Assembly: GCF_016722925.1 (NCBI RefSeq)
Contig: NZ_JAEQNC010000006.1
Coordinates: forward strand, 124,001-188,000
DNA from: Phytoamicus setariae
Lineage (GTDB): Bacteria > Pseudomonadota > Alphaproteobacteria > Rhizobiales > Rhizobiaceae
DNA length: 64,000 nucleotides
Direction of reading: 5' to 3'
Shown: positions 1-10,401 of the stretch, one piece after another
Layout: each line of letters begins with the position of its first letter
Position numbering within the stretch: position 1 is the stretch's first letter
Position numbers and translations under genes: made by a program
The notes under the pieces: model-generated
What the model was told of the DNA's origin: nothing
The model's database searches: none
The model's input: the letters and a program-made list of their open reading frames with translations, nothing else

Positions 1-1
1 G

Positions 2-562
2 GATGCATGGGCCTGGGGCTTCTCCGGTGTGATGGTGCGCGGTTCGGGGGCTGCCTGGGACCTTCGTCGGTCGCAACCCTACGAGTGCTATTCGGATCTG
101 GAATTCGACATCGCGGTCGGCAAGAACGGCGACTGTTACGATCGTTACCTCATCCGCATGTACGAAATGCGCCAGTCCAACCGCATCATGAAGCAATGCG
201 TCAACCGTCTGCTCGGCGATGCCAAGACCGGTCCGGTGTCTTCCGATGATGGCAAGGTCGTGCCGCCGAAGCGCGGTGAGATGAAGCGTTCAATGGAAGC
301 GCTGATTCACCATTTCAAGCTCTACACCGAAGGCTATCATGTTCCCGCCGGCGAGGCCTATGCAGCCGTCGAAGCTCCCAAGGGAGAATTCGGCGTGTAT
401 CTGGTCGCCGACGGCACCAATAAGCCCTACAGATGCAAGATCCGCGCTCCGGGTTATGCCCATCTGCAGGCGATGGATTTCCTCTGCAAGGGTCATCAGT
501 TGGCGGATATTTCAGCGGTTCTTGGCTCGCTCGACATCGTGTTCGGCGAGGTCGACCGCTGA
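2..562 (+). CDS. nuoD: NADH-quinone oxidoreductase subunit D (49 kDa), C-terminal part
   Basis: This is the last 186 residues of the 49-kDa subunit of respiratory complex I; the reading frame is open through the left edge, so the N-terminal half lies outside the window. Together with NuoB and NuoH this subunit forms the quinone-binding pocket at the base of the peripheral arm. The visible part includes the conserved stretches [27 protein letters not shown] and near the end FGEVDR, which are standard for alphaproteobacterial NuoD. The stop codon overlaps the ATG of the next small gene (ATGA). NuoD is a separate gene here, not fused to NuoC as in E. coli. Confidence 0.97.
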   Translation, partial: DAWAWGFSGVMVRGSGAAWDLRRSQPYECYSDLEFDIAVGKNGDCYDRYLIRMYEMRQSNRIMKQCVNRLLGDAKTGPVSSDDGKVVPPKRGEMKRSMEALIHHFKLYTEGYHVPAGEAYAAVEAPKGEFGVYLVADGTNKPYRCKIRAPGYAHLQAMDFLCKGHQLADISAVLGSLDIVFGEVDR

Positions 563-807
563 TGTCGAGACTTTTGCTCGTTGCCGGTCTGATCGGTTTT
601 TCTTCCATCGCCTCGGCGCAGGAGGCAGGTCAGGCCTTGACGAGTTTCGAAGGCGCCTCCATGGGGAGGTTGCTGTCTGAGGGCTACGAGATCAAGGCTG
701 CTATTCCGAATGGAAAGAAGTTCGTGGTCTTCCTTCAGAAAGATTCAACGGGTTACGCATGCGAGATGGTCAACCTGACCCGTTCGCAGTGTGGCGAAAT
801 CAAGTGA
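562..807 (+). CDS. Small predicted periplasmic protein in the nuo operon
   Basis: An 81-residue protein with an N-terminal signal peptide ([19 protein letters not shown], likely cleaved before QEAG) and a short mature domain with two cysteines near the C-terminus ([15 protein letters not shown]). The ATG at 562 overlaps the nuoD stop codon by one base, so translation is probably coupled. I do not recognise a characterised family; similar small proteins occur at this place in rhizobial nuo operons as I remember them. A link to complex I or to cytochrome/membrane biogenesis is inference from position only. The frame stays open upstream, but the signal peptide clearly marks 562 as the start. Confidence 0.75.
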   Translation: MSRLLLVAGLIGFSSIASAQEAGQALTSFEGASMGRLLSEGYEIKAAIPNGKKFVVFLQKDSTGYACEMVNLTRSQCGEIK

Positions 808-823
808 TAGGGCGTGTAAGCGA

Positions 824-1804
824 ATGTCCGTACGTCGATTAGCCGAGGATAGCGTCCAGCCGGCAAGCTTTGCATTCAGCAAGGACAATGCGGTCTGGGC
901 CAAGGCAACGATCAAGAAGTATCCGAAGGGCCGGGAGCAGTCTGCTGTTATTCCGTTGCTCATGCGCGCGCAGGAACAGGACGGCTGGGTTACCAAGGCG
1001 GCAATCGAGTCGATCGCCGACATGCTCGGCATGGCCTATATCCGTGTTCTCGAGGTTGCCACGTTCTATACCCAGTTCCAGTTGCAGCCGGTCGGCACGC
1101 GCGCCCATATTCAGGTCTGCGGAACGACACCGTGCATGCTGCGTGGCGCTGAGGACCTGATTTCGGTCTGCAAGTCCAAGATTCACGCGCAGCCCCACCA
1201 CCTGAATGCCGATGGTACGCTGTCGTGGGAAGAGGTCGAATGTCTCGGCGCCTGCGTCAATGCGCCGATGGTGGCGATCTTCAAGGATACCTTTGAAGAC
1301 CTCACCCCGCGCCAGCTCGAATACGTCATCGAACGCTTCGAAGCCGGTCGCGCCTCCGAGGTCAAGCCTGGGCCGCAGATCGATCGCGTCTTTTCCGCAC
1401 CGATCGGTGGTCTGACGACGCTGACGACGCCGGATCCCAAGCCTAAGGTTGCGCGGACTAAATCCGCCGCTGCTGAAGAGGTTGCCGCCGTAGCGCCGAC
1501 AGATTCGGCCAAGCCGTCGCTGGACGATCCGAACCGTCCCGCCGGCATCGAAAAACCCTCCCAGCCGGACGATCTCAAGATGATTTCCGGTGTCGGTCCC
1601 AAGATCGAGGGAATTCTCAACGAACTGGGAATATACACCTTTGCGCAGGTGGCAGGCTGGAAGCAGGCCGAACGCGACTGGGTCGACGGCTATCTGAACT
1701 TCAAGGGCCGGATCGACCGCGACGACTGGGTCAAGCAGGCTGACGCCTTGGCCAAGGGCGGCGAGGCGGAGTATATCAAGGTCTTCGGTAAGAAGCCGCG
1801 GTAA
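824..1804 (+). CDS. nuoE: NADH-quinone oxidoreductase subunit E with C-terminal helix-hairpin-helix domain
   Basis: The 24-kDa subunit of complex I. Residues 1 to about 170 form the thioredoxin-like domain that holds the [2Fe-2S] cluster N1a; the ligands are visible as C99 and C104 (VCGTTPC) and C140 and C144 (CLGAC). The protein is 326 residues, about twice the length of E. coli NuoE. The extra part is a low-complexity Ala/Lys/Pro linker (about 195-245) and then a helix-hairpin-helix domain from about 249 ([17 protein letters not shown]). This extension is known from alphaproteobacterial NuoE; its role is unclear. The start at 824 (MSVRRLAED) fits the family; an upstream in-frame codon at 791 would overlap the previous gene. 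Confidence 0.96.
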   Translation: MSVRRLAEDSVQPASFAFSKDNAVWAKATIKKYPKGREQSAVIPLLMRAQEQDGWVTKAAIESIADMLGMAYIRVLEVATFYTQFQLQPVGTRAHIQVCGTTPCMLRGAEDLISVCKSKIHAQPHHLNADGTLSWEEVECLGACVNAPMVAIFKDTFEDLTPRQLEYVIERFEAGRASEVKPGPQIDRVFSAPIGGLTTLTTPDPKPKVARTKSAAAEEVAAVAPTDSAKPSLDDPNRPAGIEKPSQPDDLKMISGVGPKIEGILNELGIYTFAQVAGWKQAERDWVDGYLNFKGRIDRDDWVKQADALAKGGEAEYIKVFGKKPR

Positions 1805-1815
1805 GGATAGAAGTG

Positions 1816-3120
1816 ATGCTGGACGACAAGGATCGTATTTTCACCAATATCTACGGCCTCAAGGACAAGTCCTTGAAGGGCGCGATGTCACGCGGCCATT
1901 GGGATGGTACCAAGCAGATCCTCGAAAAGGGTCGCGACTGGATCATCAACGAGATGAAGGCTTCAGGTCTGCGCGGCCGTGGTGGCGCGGGCTTCCCGAC
2001 GGGTCTGAAATGGTCCTTCATGCCGAAGGAAAGCGACGGGCGCCCGCACTATCTCGTGGTCAACGCCGACGAATCCGAGCCCGGTACCTGCAAGGACCGC
2101 GATATCATGCGCCACGATCCGCATACGCTGATCGAAGGCTGCGTGGTTGCCTCTTTCGCGATGGGCGCGCATGTCGCTTATATCTACGTGCGCGGCGAAT
2201 ATATCCGCGAACGCGAAGCGCTGCAGGCTGCCATCGACGAATGCTACGATGCCGGTTTGCTTGGCAAGAACAACAAGAACGGCTGGGATATGGACATTTA
2301 CGTCCATCACGGTGCCGGCGCTTATATCTGCGGCGAGGAAACCGCTCTGCTCGAAAGCCTCGAAGGCAAGAAGGGCCAGCCGCGTCTGAAGCCGCCGTTC
2401 CCGGCCAATATGGGTCTTTATGGCTGCCCGACCACGGTCAATAACGTCGAGTCCATCGCGGTTGCTCCGACCATTCTGCGCCGCGGCGCTGGCTGGTTTT
2501 CGGCAATCGGCCGGCCGAACAATGTCGGCACCAAGCTGTTCATGGTCTCCGGTCATGTCAACAGGCCTTGCACGGTCGAAGAAGCCATGGGCATTCCTTT
2601 CCGTGAGCTGATCGAGCGCCATTGCGGCGGCATTCGCGGCGGCTGGGACAATCTTCTGGCCGTCATTCCCGGTGGGTCGTCCTGCCCGGTCGTGACAGCC
2701 GAAAACATCATCGATGCACCGATGGATTTCGACGGCATGCGCGACGTCAAGTCGTCGTTCGGCACTGCCGCTGTTATCGTCATGGACCGCTCGACCGACA
2801 TCATCAAGGCAATCTGGCGGCTGTCGGCTTTCTACAAGCACGAGAGCTGTGGCCAGTGCACGCCATGCCGGGAAGGTACCGGCTGGATGATGCGGGTGAT
2901 GGAGCGCATGGTGAAGGGCAATGCCCAGAAGCGCGAGATCGACATGCTGATGGAAGTGACCAAGCAGGTGGAAGGCCATACGATCTGCGCGCTTGGCGAC
3001 GCCGCTGCATGGCCGATCCAGGGGCTGATCCGCAATTTCCGCCCGGAAATCGAAAAGCGGATCGATGAATACACGCACAATGCAACGGCGCACGGCGCCG
3101 TTCTGGAAGCGGCGGAGTAA
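1816..3120 (+). CDS. nuoF: NADH-quinone oxidoreductase subunit F (NADH-binding, FMN)
   Basis: The 51-kDa subunit that binds NADH and FMN and passes electrons to cluster N3; it forms the tip of the hydrophilic arm with NuoE and NuoG. Near residue 55 the glycine-rich nucleotide motif [14 protein letters not shown] is visible, followed by the FMN-region motif [14 protein letters not shown]. The [4Fe-4S] N3 ligands are in [11 protein letters not shown] (about 345) and TICALGD (about 390). Length 434 aa is normal. The ATG at 1816 directly follows an in-frame GTG at 1813 and sits behind a purine-rich stretch (aaggatagaag); the ATG is the better start. Confidence 0.98.
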   Translation: MLDDKDRIFTNIYGLKDKSLKGAMSRGHWDGTKQILEKGRDWIINEMKASGLRGRGGAGFPTGLKWSFMPKESDGRPHYLVVNADESEPGTCKDRDIMRHDPHTLIEGCVVASFAMGAHVAYIYVRGEYIREREALQAAIDECYDAGLLGKNNKNGWDMDIYVHHGAGAYICGEETALLESLEGKKGQPRLKPPFPANMGLYGCPTTVNNVESIAVAPTILRRGAGWFSAIGRPNNVGTKLFMVSGHVNRPCTVEEAMGIPFRELIERHCGGIRGGWDNLLAVIPGGSSCPVVTAENIIDAPMDFDGMRDVKSSFGTAAVIVMDRSTDIIKAIWRLSAFYKHESCGQCTPCREGTGWMMRVMERMVKGNAQKREIDMLMEVTKQVEGHTICALGDAAAWPIQGLIRNFRPEIEKRIDEYTHNATAHGAVLEAAE

Positions 3121-3124
3121 ACAT

Positions 3125-3616
3125 TTGACAGGCGAGGGCTCGGAGAGAGGCAGTATTGCAAGAGATCCGGTCGCTCCGGCTGATTTTGCGAGCCTCGCTG
3201 ATGCTTCCGCCCGTTTCTTCGTCGATCAGGCCGCTGTCATGACTATGATGACGGCAATGGGACTGAACTTCACGGCCCAGATGGCCGGCGCCCTGATGGG
3301 CGTGACGGCGAACTCGCTGGATGCGAGCGCGGATAAGAGCGCCGCGGCGAAAGAGAATGACGCGACCGCGGCGACTGTTGTGCCGTTGCGTGTGGTGAAA
3401 AAGGGTCGTGCCGTTCAGGCGGATGATCTGAAGCGGATTTCGGGCGTAGGCCCGAAACTGGAAAAGATGCTGAAGAGCATGGGCGTCAACTCGTTTGCGG
3501 CAATCGCAAACTGGGATGACGCCGAAATGCGCAGGATTGACGAAATGCTTGGCCTGGACAACCGGGTAATCCGCGATAATTGGGCGGGCCAGGCGAAAGC
3601 GCTGTTGGAAGGCTGA
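3125..3616 (+). CDS. Helix-hairpin-helix protein of the nuo operon (NuoE-tail paralogue)
   Basis: A 163-residue protein between nuoF and nuoG. The N-terminal 60 residues contain a hydrophobic Met/Ala-rich segment (MTMMTAMGLNFTAQMAGAL), then an Ala/Asp/Lys linker, and the C-terminal 60 residues are a helix-hairpin-helix domain (DDLKRISGVGPKLEKML) clearly homologous to the extension of NuoE in this operon: both continue with a Trp-centred segment and an R-D-(N/D)-W motif followed by QA. The likely start is a TTG at 3125, seven bases after a GGAG Shine-Dalgarno that overlaps the end of nuoF; an internal ATG at 3239 is an alternative. Function unknown; association with complex I assembly is inferred from operon position and domain sharing. 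Confidence 0.75.
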   Translation: MTGEGSERGSIARDPVAPADFASLADASARFFVDQAAVMTMMTAMGLNFTAQMAGALMGVTANSLDASADKSAAAKENDATAATVVPLRVVKKGRAVQADDLKRISGVGPKLEKMLKSMGVNSFAAIANWDDAEMRRIDEMLGLDNRVIRDNWAGQAKALLEG

Positions 3617-3617
3617 A

Positions 3618-5699
3618 ATGGCGAAGCTGAAAGTTGACGGAAAAGAGATCGAGGTTCCCGATCATTTCACGCTATTGCAGGCGTGCGAAGAGGCTGGCGC
3701 CGAAGTTCCGCGCTTCTGTTTTCACGAGCGGCTGTCGGTTGCCGGCAATTGCCGCATGTGTCTGGTAGAAGTGAAGGGCGGACCGCCCAAGCCTGCTGCT
3801 TCCTGCGCCATGGGCGTGCGCGACGTACGCGGAGGCCCGAACGGCGAACTCCCGGAGGTGTTTACCAACACCCCGATGGTCAAGAAGGCCCGCGAAGGGG
3901 TGATGGAGTTCCTGCTCATCAACCACCCGCTCGATTGCCCGATATGTGACCAGGGCGGCGAATGCGACCTGCAGGACCAGGCGATGACCTTCGGCGTCGA
4001 CGCCTCGCGCTACAGCGAGAACAAGCGTGCGGTCGAGGACAAGTATATCGGTCCGCTGGTCAGTACGGTGATGAACCGCTGCATTCACTGCACGCGCTGC
4101 GTACGGTTTACCACCGAAGTTGCCGGTATTGCTGAACTCGGCCTGATCGGCCGTGGCGAAGATGCCGAGATCACCACCTATCTCGAGCAGGCGATGACCT
4201 CCGAGCTGCAGGGCAACGTTGTTGACCTTTGCCCGGTTGGCGCGCTGACCTCCAAGCCGTTTGCGTTCACCGCGCGTCCTTGGGAACTGAACAAGACTGA
4301 GTCCATCGATGTGATGGATGCGCTTGGTTCGGCGATCCGCATCGATACGCGCGGCCGTGAAGTGATGCGCGTCATGCCGCGCGTCAACGAAGACATCAAC
4401 GAAGAGTGGATTTCCGACAAGTCGCGCTTCATCTGGGATGGCCTGAAGACCCAGCGTCTCGATCGCCCATATGTCCGCAAGGATGGCCGCCTGGTGCCGG
4501 TCACCTGGCCGGAAGCCTTCGCAACCATCAAATCTGCGGTCGCTGCGACGTCCGGTGACAAGATTGGCGCGATTGCCGGCGATTTGGCCACCGTCGAGGA
4601 AATGTATGCGCTGGGCGAGCTCCTGCGGTCTCTCGGCTCCGAGAATCTCGACTGCCGCCAGGATGGCGCGCAGCTCGATCCGTCGCTGGGTCGCGCAAGC
4701 TACATCTTCAATCCAACGATTTCGGGCATCGATGAAGCCGACGCACTTCTCATCGTTGGCGCCAATCCCCGTTTTGAAGCGGCAGTTCTCAATGCTCGTA
4801 TTCGCAAGCGCTGGCGCCGCGGTGAATTCCCGATCGGCGTGATCGGTGAAGCTGGCGAACTGCGCTACGACTATGAGTATCTTGGTGCCGGCACCGAAAC
4901 GCTTTCCGAACTGGTCGACGGGACCAACAAGTTCGCCGCCAAGCTGAAGAAGGCCAAGAAACCGATGATCATCGTCGGGCAGGGCGCACTCGCCCGTGCC
5001 GATGGCCGTGGCATTCTTGCGACCATTGCTGGCCTCGCCGAAACGGTCGGTGCCGTGAAGGGTGATTGGAACGGCGTCGCTGTGCTGCACACGGCTGCGG
5101 CCCGTGTTGGCGGCCTCGACCTCGGTTTTGTTCCAGGCGAGACAGGCATCGATGCGGCCACCCAGGTTGCCACGATGGATGTGCTCTTCCTGCTTGGTGC
5201 AGATGAGCTCAACCTTACCAAGAAGGCGACCAACCTGCTCGTTTACATCGGCTCGCACGGCGACAATGGCGCCCAGCATGCCGATGTGATCCTGCCGGCC
5301 GCTGCCTATACCGAAAAGTCCGGCACCTGGGTTAACACCGAAGGTCGCGTCCAGATGGGCAATCGAGCCAATTTCGCGCCGGGAGAAGCCAAGGAAGATT
5401 GGGCGATCATTCGTGCTCTGTCGGATGTCCTCGGCAAGCGCTTGCCCTTTGATTCGCTTCCACAATTGCGTTCCAAGCTCTATGCGGCTTTCCCGCATTT
5501 TGCTGAACTCGACGAAATCAAGCCGGGTTCGGGCGATGAAATTCTCGCGGTTGCGAAAAAACCGAGGAAAATGGGCAAATCCGGATTTGCTTCTCCGGTC
5601 AAAGACTTCTATTTGACGAACCCGATAGCGCGCGCTTCGGCTGTGATGGCTGAATGCTCTGCATTGGCCCGCAACAACTTCAAGGCTGCGGCCGAATAG
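3618..5699 (+). CDS. nuoG: NADH-quinone oxidoreductase subunit G
   Basis: The 75-kDa iron-sulfur subunit of complex I. The N-terminal ferredoxin-like domain binds N1b ([2Fe-2S]; C34, C45, C48, C63). Next come the N5 ligands H103, C107, C110, C116 ([14 protein letters not shown]) and the N4 ligands C155, C158, C161 and C205 (CIHCTRC, LCPVGAL). The remaining 480 residues are a molybdopterin-oxidoreductase-like fold that no longer binds the cofactor. The extra N7 cluster of E. coli-type NuoG is not seen, which fits the 693-residue alphaproteobacterial/mitochondrial type. It starts one base after the preceding stop codon. Confidence 0.98.
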   Translation: MAKLKVDGKEIEVPDHFTLLQACEEAGAEVPRFCFHERLSVAGNCRMCLVEVKGGPPKPAASCAMGVRDVRGGPNGELPEVFTNTPMVKKAREGVMEFLLINHPLDCPICDQGGECDLQDQAMTFGVDASRYSENKRAVEDKYIGPLVSTVMNRCIHCTRCVRFTTEVAGIAELGLIGRGEDAEITTYLEQAMTSELQGNVVDLCPVGALTSKPFAFTARPWELNKTESIDVMDALGSAIRIDTRGREVMRVMPRVNEDINEEWISDKSRFIWDGLKTQRLDRPYVRKDGRLVPVTWPEAFATIKSAVAATSGDKIGAIAGDLATVEEMYALGELLRSLGSENLDCRQDGAQLDPSLGRASYIFNPTISGIDEADALLIVGANPRFEAAVLNARIRKRWRRGEFPIGVIGEAGELRYDYEYLGAGTETLSELVDGTNKFAAKLKKAKKPMIIVGQGALARADGRGILATIAGLAETVGAVKGDWNGVAVLHTAAARVGGLDLGFVPGETGIDAATQVATMDVLFLLGADELNLTKKATNLLVYIGSHGDNGAQHADVILPAAAYTEKSGTWVNTEGRVQMGNRANFAPGEAKEDWAIIRALSDVLGKRLPFDSLPQLRSKLYAAFPHFAELDEIKPGSGDEILAVAKKPRKMGKSGFASPVKDFYLTNPIARASAVMAECSALARNNFKAAAE

Positions 5700-5718
5700 G
5701 CGCGAGGGATTAGGGATT

Positions 5719-6762
5719 ATGGACGCAATTTTATCGACCTATGTCTGGCCGGGGCTGATCATGGCGGGGCAGTCGCTCCTGCTTCTGGTCGCGCTTCTGG
5801 TTTTTATCGCTTTCATCCTGCTCGCCGACCGCAAGATCTGGGCTGCCGTTCAGCTGCGCCGCGGACCGAATGTGGTGGGTCCGTGGGGACTTTTCCAGTC
5901 CTTCGCCGATCTTTTGAAGTTCGTCTTCAAGGAGCCGGTTATACCGTCCGGCGCCAACAAGGCCGTGTTTCTTCTCGCGCCATTGGTAGCCGTGACGCTC
6001 GCGCTAGCCACTTATGCCGTTATCCCGCTCAACAACAATTGGGTGATCGCCAACATCAATGTCGGCATCCTCTATGTGTTCGCCATTTCCTCGCTTGAGG
6101 TCTATGGCGTTATCATGGGTGGCTGGGCGTCCAACTCCAAATATCCATTCCTCGGTGCGCTACGCTCCGCAGCCCAGATGGTGTCGTACGAAGTTTCGAT
6201 CGGCTTTGTCATTGTCACCGTCTTGCTTTGCGTCGGTTCGCTGAACCTCACCGATATCGTGCTTGCCCAGAAGGATGGCCTCGGGACACGTCTCGGCATG
6301 CCGAACTCGTTCCTCGATTGGCATTGGCTGTCGCTGTTTCCGATGTTCATCGTGTTCTTCATCTCAGCGCTGGCGGAGACCAACCGTCCTCCATTCGATC
6401 TGCCGGAAGCGGAATCGGAACTGGTTGCCGGCTTCATGGTCGAATACGGCTCCACGCCTTATATGATGTTCATGCTTGGCGAATATGCCGCAATCGTGCT
6501 GATGTGCAGCCTGACCACCATCCTTTTCCTTGGGGGCTGGTTGCCGCCGGTGGACTTCTGGCTGTTCAACTGGGTACCGGGCATCATCTGGTTCGTGCTC
6601 AAGGCATCGATGGTGTTCTTCATGTTCGCCATGGTGAAGGCTTTCGTTCCGCGCTACCGCTACGACCAGCTGATGCGCCTGGGCTGGAAGGTATTCCTGC
6701 CGATCTCGCTGGCCATGGTCGTCATCACCGCTTTCGTCCTCAAGTTGATGGGATGGGCATGA
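5719..6762 (+). CDS. nuoH: NADH-quinone oxidoreductase subunit H
   Basis: The membrane subunit that joins the peripheral arm of complex I to the proton-pumping arm and lines the quinone channel. The 347-residue sequence has about eight hydrophobic segments and the conserved loop motifs [16 protein letters not shown] (first loop) and [17 protein letters not shown] (acidic loop at the quinone site). C-terminal helices ([26 protein letters not shown]) are also typical. It begins 19 bases after nuoG. Confidence 0.98.
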   Translation: MDAILSTYVWPGLIMAGQSLLLLVALLVFIAFILLADRKIWAAVQLRRGPNVVGPWGLFQSFADLLKFVFKEPVIPSGANKAVFLLAPLVAVTLALATYAVIPLNNNWVIANINVGILYVFAISSLEVYGVIMGGWASNSKYPFLGALRSAAQMVSYEVSIGFVIVTVLLCVGSLNLTDIVLAQKDGLGTRLGMPNSFLDWHWLSLFPMFIVFFISALAETNRPPFDLPEAESELVAGFMVEYGSTPYMMFMLGEYAAIVLMCSLTTILFLGGWLPPVDFWLFNWVPGIIWFVLKASMVFFMFAMVKAFVPRYRYDQLMRLGWKVFLPISLAMVVITAFVLKLMGWA

Positions 6763-6800
6763 TGGTCGCTCGGAATTTTGGAATGAAGGGAGAATAGACG

Positions 6801-7292
6801 ATGGCGGCTATTACACAGACTGTCCGTTCGCTGTTCCTGAAAGAATTCGTGCACGCGTTTTTTCTGACGATGCGCTATTTCTTCTCGCAGAAAGCAACTG
6901 TGAACTACCCCTTCGAGAAGGGGCCGATCAGCCCGCGCTTCCGTGGCGAGCACGCGCTTCGTCGTTACCCGAACGGTGAAGAGCGTTGCATTGCCTGCAA
7001 GCTTTGCGAGGCCATCTGTCCCGCTCAGGCGATCACCATCGAGGCCGGACCGCGCCGCAACGACGGCACCCGCCGGACGGTGCGCTACGACATCGACATG
7101 GTGAAGTGCATCTATTGCGGTTTCTGCCAGGAAGCATGCCCGGTCGATGCGATCGTTGAGGGACCGAATTTCGAATTCGCCACCGAGACCCGTGAAGAGC
7201 TTTACTACGACAAGGAAAAGCTTCTTGAGAACGGCGACCGGTGGGAACGGGAAATAGCGCGCAACATTGCGCTGGATTCGCCCTATCGGTGA
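6801..7292 (+). CDS. nuoI: NADH-quinone oxidoreductase subunit I
   Basis: A 163-residue 2x[4Fe-4S] ferredoxin-type subunit that carries clusters N6a and N6b toward N2 and the quinone. The two motifs are C63-x2-C66-x2-C69-x3-C73P ([12 protein letters not shown]) and C103-x2-C106-x2-C109-x3-C113P ([12 protein letters not shown]). The N-terminus has an amphipathic segment ([18 protein letters not shown]) that attaches it to the membrane subunit. Family length is normal. Confidence 0.98.
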   Translation: MAAITQTVRSLFLKEFVHAFFLTMRYFFSQKATVNYPFEKGPISPRFRGEHALRRYPNGEERCIACKLCEAICPAQAITIEAGPRRNDGTRRTVRYDIDMVKCIYCGFCQEACPVDAIVEGPNFEFATETREELYYDKEKLLENGDRWEREIARNIALDSPYR

Positions 7293-7412
7293 TACAGAAC
7301 ATTGGCCCCGGCACTCGCCTGGGCCTCCTACACTAGCATCCGGCGGATAGGCCGGACATTGGACGGGCAGGGGTTCTGAAACGGACTTCCCCGCGAAGAA
7401 AAAGGCGCCAAA
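7293..7412 (+). other. Unusually long spacer between nuoI and nuoJ
   Basis: A 120-base gap in an operon where other gaps are under 40 bases. It contains two short GC-rich inverted repeats: GGCCC/GGGCC around 7302-7325 and CCGG-CCGG around 7340-7356. No T-run follows, so it does not look like a terminator. It could form a small intercistronic RNA structure; I see no coding potential. Confidence 0.35.
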
Positions 7413-8027
7413 ATGGGTCTGCAGGCTCTGTTTTTCTATTTGTTTGCTTTCGTCGCTGTGGCGTCGGCATTCATGGTCATCTGGGCGAAGAACCCGGTTC
7501 ACTCCGTGTTGTTCCTGATCCTGACCTTCGTCAATGCGGCAGGTTTGTTTCTGCTTCTGGGGGCGGAGTTCCTGGCGATGATCCTGCTGGTCGTTTATGT
7601 CGGCGCGGTCGCGGTTCTGTTCCTCTTCGTCGTCATGATGCTGGACATCGACTTTGCCAAACTCCGGGCTTCCGCGCTGGAATACGCCCCCATCGGCGTG
7701 CTGGTTGGTCTGATCGTGGCAGCTGAGCTGATCATCGTGATCGGCGGCTCCTCATTCACCCCAGACGTGGCAAAGAGCATTTCGATGCCGATCCCGTCGG
7801 TTGAGACCAGGACCAACACGGCTGCTCTCGGCGATGTGCTCTACACCCACTACGTCTATTTCTTCCAGATTGCCGGTCTCGTGCTGCTGGTTGCGATGAT
7901 CGGTGCGATCGTCCTGACCCTCAAGCACCGCACCGATATCAAGCGGCAGAACATCGCCCGTCAGGTCGCCCGTTCGCCCGAAACCGCAATTTCGATCGTC
8001 AACCCGAAGCCCGGTCAGGGCCTTTAA
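7413..8027 (+). CDS. nuoJ: NADH-quinone oxidoreductase subunit J
   Basis: A 204-residue membrane subunit of complex I with five predicted helices, homologous to mitochondrial ND6. The family signature is visible in the third helix region (EFLAMILLVVYVGAVAVLFLFVVMML), which includes the pi-bulge helix linked to coupling. The C-terminal tail after the fifth helix is basic (LKHRTDIKRQNIARQ). A Shine-Dalgarno-like AAGGCG lies just before the ATG. Confidence 0.97.
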   Translation: MGLQALFFYLFAFVAVASAFMVIWAKNPVHSVLFLILTFVNAAGLFLLLGAEFLAMILLVVYVGAVAVLFLFVVMMLDIDFAKLRASALEYAPIGVLVGLIVAAELIIVIGGSSFTPDVAKSISMPIPSVETRTNTAALGDVLYTHYVYFFQIAGLVLLVAMIGAIVLTLKHRTDIKRQNIARQVARSPETAISIVNPKPGQGL

Positions 8028-8048
8028 GGAAGGCGAAGGAACAAAGTC

Positions 8049-8357
8049 ATGGAAATCACTCTCGGCCATTATCTCACCGTCAGCGCAATCCTCTTCATGC
8101 TTGGCGTGTTCGGTATCTTCCTGAACCGCAAGAACGTCATCGTCATCCTGATGTCGGTCGAGCTGATGCTGCTTGCGGTGAACATCAACATGGTGGCTTT
8201 CTCGTCGTTCCTCAACGACATCACCGGCCAGGTGTTCGCGCTGTTCATTTTGACTGTTGCTGCGGCTGAAGCGGCCATCGGTCTTGCAATACTCGTCGTC
8301 TTCTATCGTAACCGGGGCACGATCGCGGTCGAAGACGTCAACATGATGAAGGGCTGA
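8049..8357 (+). CDS. nuoK: NADH-quinone oxidoreductase subunit K
   Basis: A 102-residue three-helix membrane subunit (ND4L homologue). Two conserved membrane glutamates of the proton channel are recognisable in [11 protein letters not shown] and [11 protein letters not shown]. The length and the position between nuoJ and nuoL are standard. It starts 21 bases after nuoJ with GGCGAAGGAAC as ribosome binding region. Confidence 0.97.
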   Translation: MEITLGHYLTVSAILFMLGVFGIFLNRKNVIVILMSVELMLLAVNINMVAFSSFLNDITGQVFALFILTVAAAEAAIGLAILVVFYRNRGTIAVEDVNMMKG

Positions 8358-8364
8358 GAAGGCT

Positions 8365-10401
8365 ATGATCATCTACAGCAAGCTTATTGTCTTCTTGCCA
8401 CTTCTCGGCGCGATCATCGCCGGCCTCGGCGGCAACTCCATCGGTGCAAAAGCATCCGAATACATCACGACCGGATTGATGCTGATCGTGGCTGCCTTGT
8501 CATGGGTGGTGTTCTTCAATGTCGCCCTTGGCGATCAGGAGCTCTTCACCATCCCTGTTCTGCGTTGGGTGCAGTCTGGCGGCATCGATGTCGAATGGGC
8601 CTTGCGTATCGACACGCTGACGGCCGTGATGTTCGTCGTGGTCAACACGGTGTCGAGCCTGGTGCATCTGTATTCGATCGGCTACATGCATCACGATCCG
8701 CATCGCCCGCGCTTCTTCGCCTATCTGTCGCTGTTCACATTTGCGATGCTGATGCTCGTGACAGCCAACAACCTGCTGCAGATGTTCTTTGGCTGGGAAG
8801 GCGTGGGTCTGGCGTCCTACCTGTTGATCGGTTTCTGGTTCAAGAAGCCCTCGGCAAATGCCGCCGCGATGAAGGCGTTCATCGTCAACCGCGTCGGTGA
8901 CTTCGGGTTCATTCTCGGTATTGCCGGTATCTTCGTGCTGTTCGGCTCGGTCAATCTGGATTCGATTTTCGCAGCTGCCGCGACCTACCTGCCGGCCGTT
9001 GCCGAACACGGCGCCGAAACGGCCGCAGCCGCAACTACCGAGCACGGTGCCATGACCGATGTGGTCATCAACCTCTTTGGCCTGCAGCTCGATCGGGCAG
9101 GTGCCATTACCGGTATCTGCCTGCTGTTGTTCATGGGGGCCATGGGCAAGTCGGCGCAGTTCTTGCTGCACACTTGGTTGCCTGACGCCATGGAAGGCCC
9201 GACACCGGTTTCGGCCCTCATTCATGCCGCAACGATGGTGACCGCAGGCGTGTTTCTCGTCGCCCGCATGTCGCCACTGTTCGAACTGTCACACACCGCT
9301 CTGACGGTCGTGACGCTGGTGGGCGCGATCACCGCTTTCTTCGCGGCTTCGGTCGGCCTGGTCCAGAACGACATCAAGCGCGTCATCGCTTACTCGACCT
9401 GTTCGCAGCTCGGCTACATGTTCGTGGCGCTTGGCGTCGGCGCGTATGGCGCGGCAATTTTCCATCTCTTTACGCACGCCTTCTTCAAGGCTCTGCTGTT
9501 CCTGTGCGCGGGTTCTGTAATCCACGCCGTGTCGGACGAGCAGGACATGCGTTACATGGGTGGCCTGCGCAAGCACATCCCGAAGACGTTCTGGACTATG
9601 ATGATCGGCACGATTGCCATCACCGGCGTTGGTATACCGGGCACGCTCGTTGGTACAGCCGGCTTCTTTTCCAAGGACGCCATCATCGAGGCTTCCTTTG
9701 CCGCCCATAACCCGCTCTCGACCTTCGCGTTTACGCTGCTTGTGATCGCTGCGGTATTCACGAGCTTCTACTCGTGGCGCCTGATTTTCATGACTTTCTT
9801 CGGCAAGCCGCGTGCTCCCCATGATGTTATGCATCACGTGCACGAATCTCCGAATGTCATGCTGGTTCCGCTTTACCTCCTGGCTGTTGGTGCACTGTTT
9901 GCCGGCTTCCTGTTCCACGACAACTTCTTTGGTGCCGAATATCTCGCATTCTGGAAGGGAGCGCTCTTCACGCTGCCGACCAACGAGATCCTCGAACACT
10001 ACCATCACGTCCCGCTCTGGGTGAAATGGTCTTCGTTCGTCGCCATGGTGGTCGGTCTGTTCACGGCCTGGGTGTTCTACATCCGCTCACCGTGGGTACC
10101 GTCGTACCTCGCGAACCAGCATCGGGGGCTCTATCAGTTCCTGCTCAACAAGTGGTATTTCGATGAGCTCTACGACCTTCTTTTCGTACGCTCGGCCAAG
10201 TGGCTCGGTCGCTTCCTGTGGAAGCAGGGCGACGGAACCGTCATAGACGGCCTCGGCCCCGACGGAGTTGCGGCGCGCGTCATCGATATAACAGGTCGTG
10301 CGGTCCGTCTCCAGACAGGCTACCTCTACCACTACGCCTTCGTAATGCTCCTCGGCATTGCAGCCCTTGTAACCTGGATGATGCTCGGGAGTTCGCTCTG
10401 A
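8365..10401 (+). CDS. nuoL: NADH-quinone oxidoreductase subunit L
   Basis: The largest antiporter-like proton-pumping subunit (ND5 homologue), 678 residues with about 16 hydrophobic helices including the long lateral helix region at the C-terminus. Diagnostic motifs: [38 protein letters not shown] and [15 protein letters not shown], followed by [18 protein letters not shown] His/Ala/Thr-rich insertion is seen near residues 212-232. The stop overlaps the nuoM start (ATGA). Confidence 0.98.
   Translation: MIIYSKLIVFLPLLGAIIAGLGGNSIGAKASEYITTGLMLIVAALSWVVFFNVALGDQELFTIPVLRWVQSGGIDVEWALRIDTLTAVMFVVVNTVSSLVHLYSIGYMHHDPHRPRFFAYLSLFTFAMLMLVTANNLLQMFFGWEGVGLASYLLIGFWFKKPSANAAAMKAFIVNRVGDFGFILGIAGIFVLFGSVNLDSIFAAAATYLPAVAEHGAETAAAATTEHGAMTDVVINLFGLQLDRAGAITGICLLLFMGAMGKSAQFLLHTWLPDAMEGPTPVSALIHAATMVTAGVFLVARMSPLFELSHTALTVVTLVGAITAFFAASVGLVQNDIKRVIAYSTCSQLGYMFVALGVGAYGAAIFHLFTHAFFKALLFLCAGSVIHAVSDEQDMRYMGGLRKHIPKTFWTMMIGTIAITGVGIPGTLVGTAGFFSKDAIIEASFAAHNPLSTFAFTLLVIAAVFTSFYSWRLIFMTFFGKPRAPHDVMHHVHESPNVMLVPLYLLAVGALFAGFLFHDNFFGAEYLAFWKGALFTLPTNEILEHYHHVPLWVKWSSFVAMVVGLFTAWVFYIRSPWVPSYLANQHRGLYQFLLNKWYFDELYDLLFVRSAKWLGRFLWKQGDGTVIDGLGPDGVAARVIDITGRAVRLQTGYLYHYAFVMLLGIAALVTWMMLGSSL

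Noticed and set aside
3672-5498. A long open frame (about 600 codons) on the minus strand opposite nuoG
   Set aside because: It is an antisense shadow of the high-GC codon use of nuoG; the product is rich in Arg/His/Gly with no recognisable domain. The same holds for long minus-strand frames opposite nuoF, nuoM, popZ/valS and valS.
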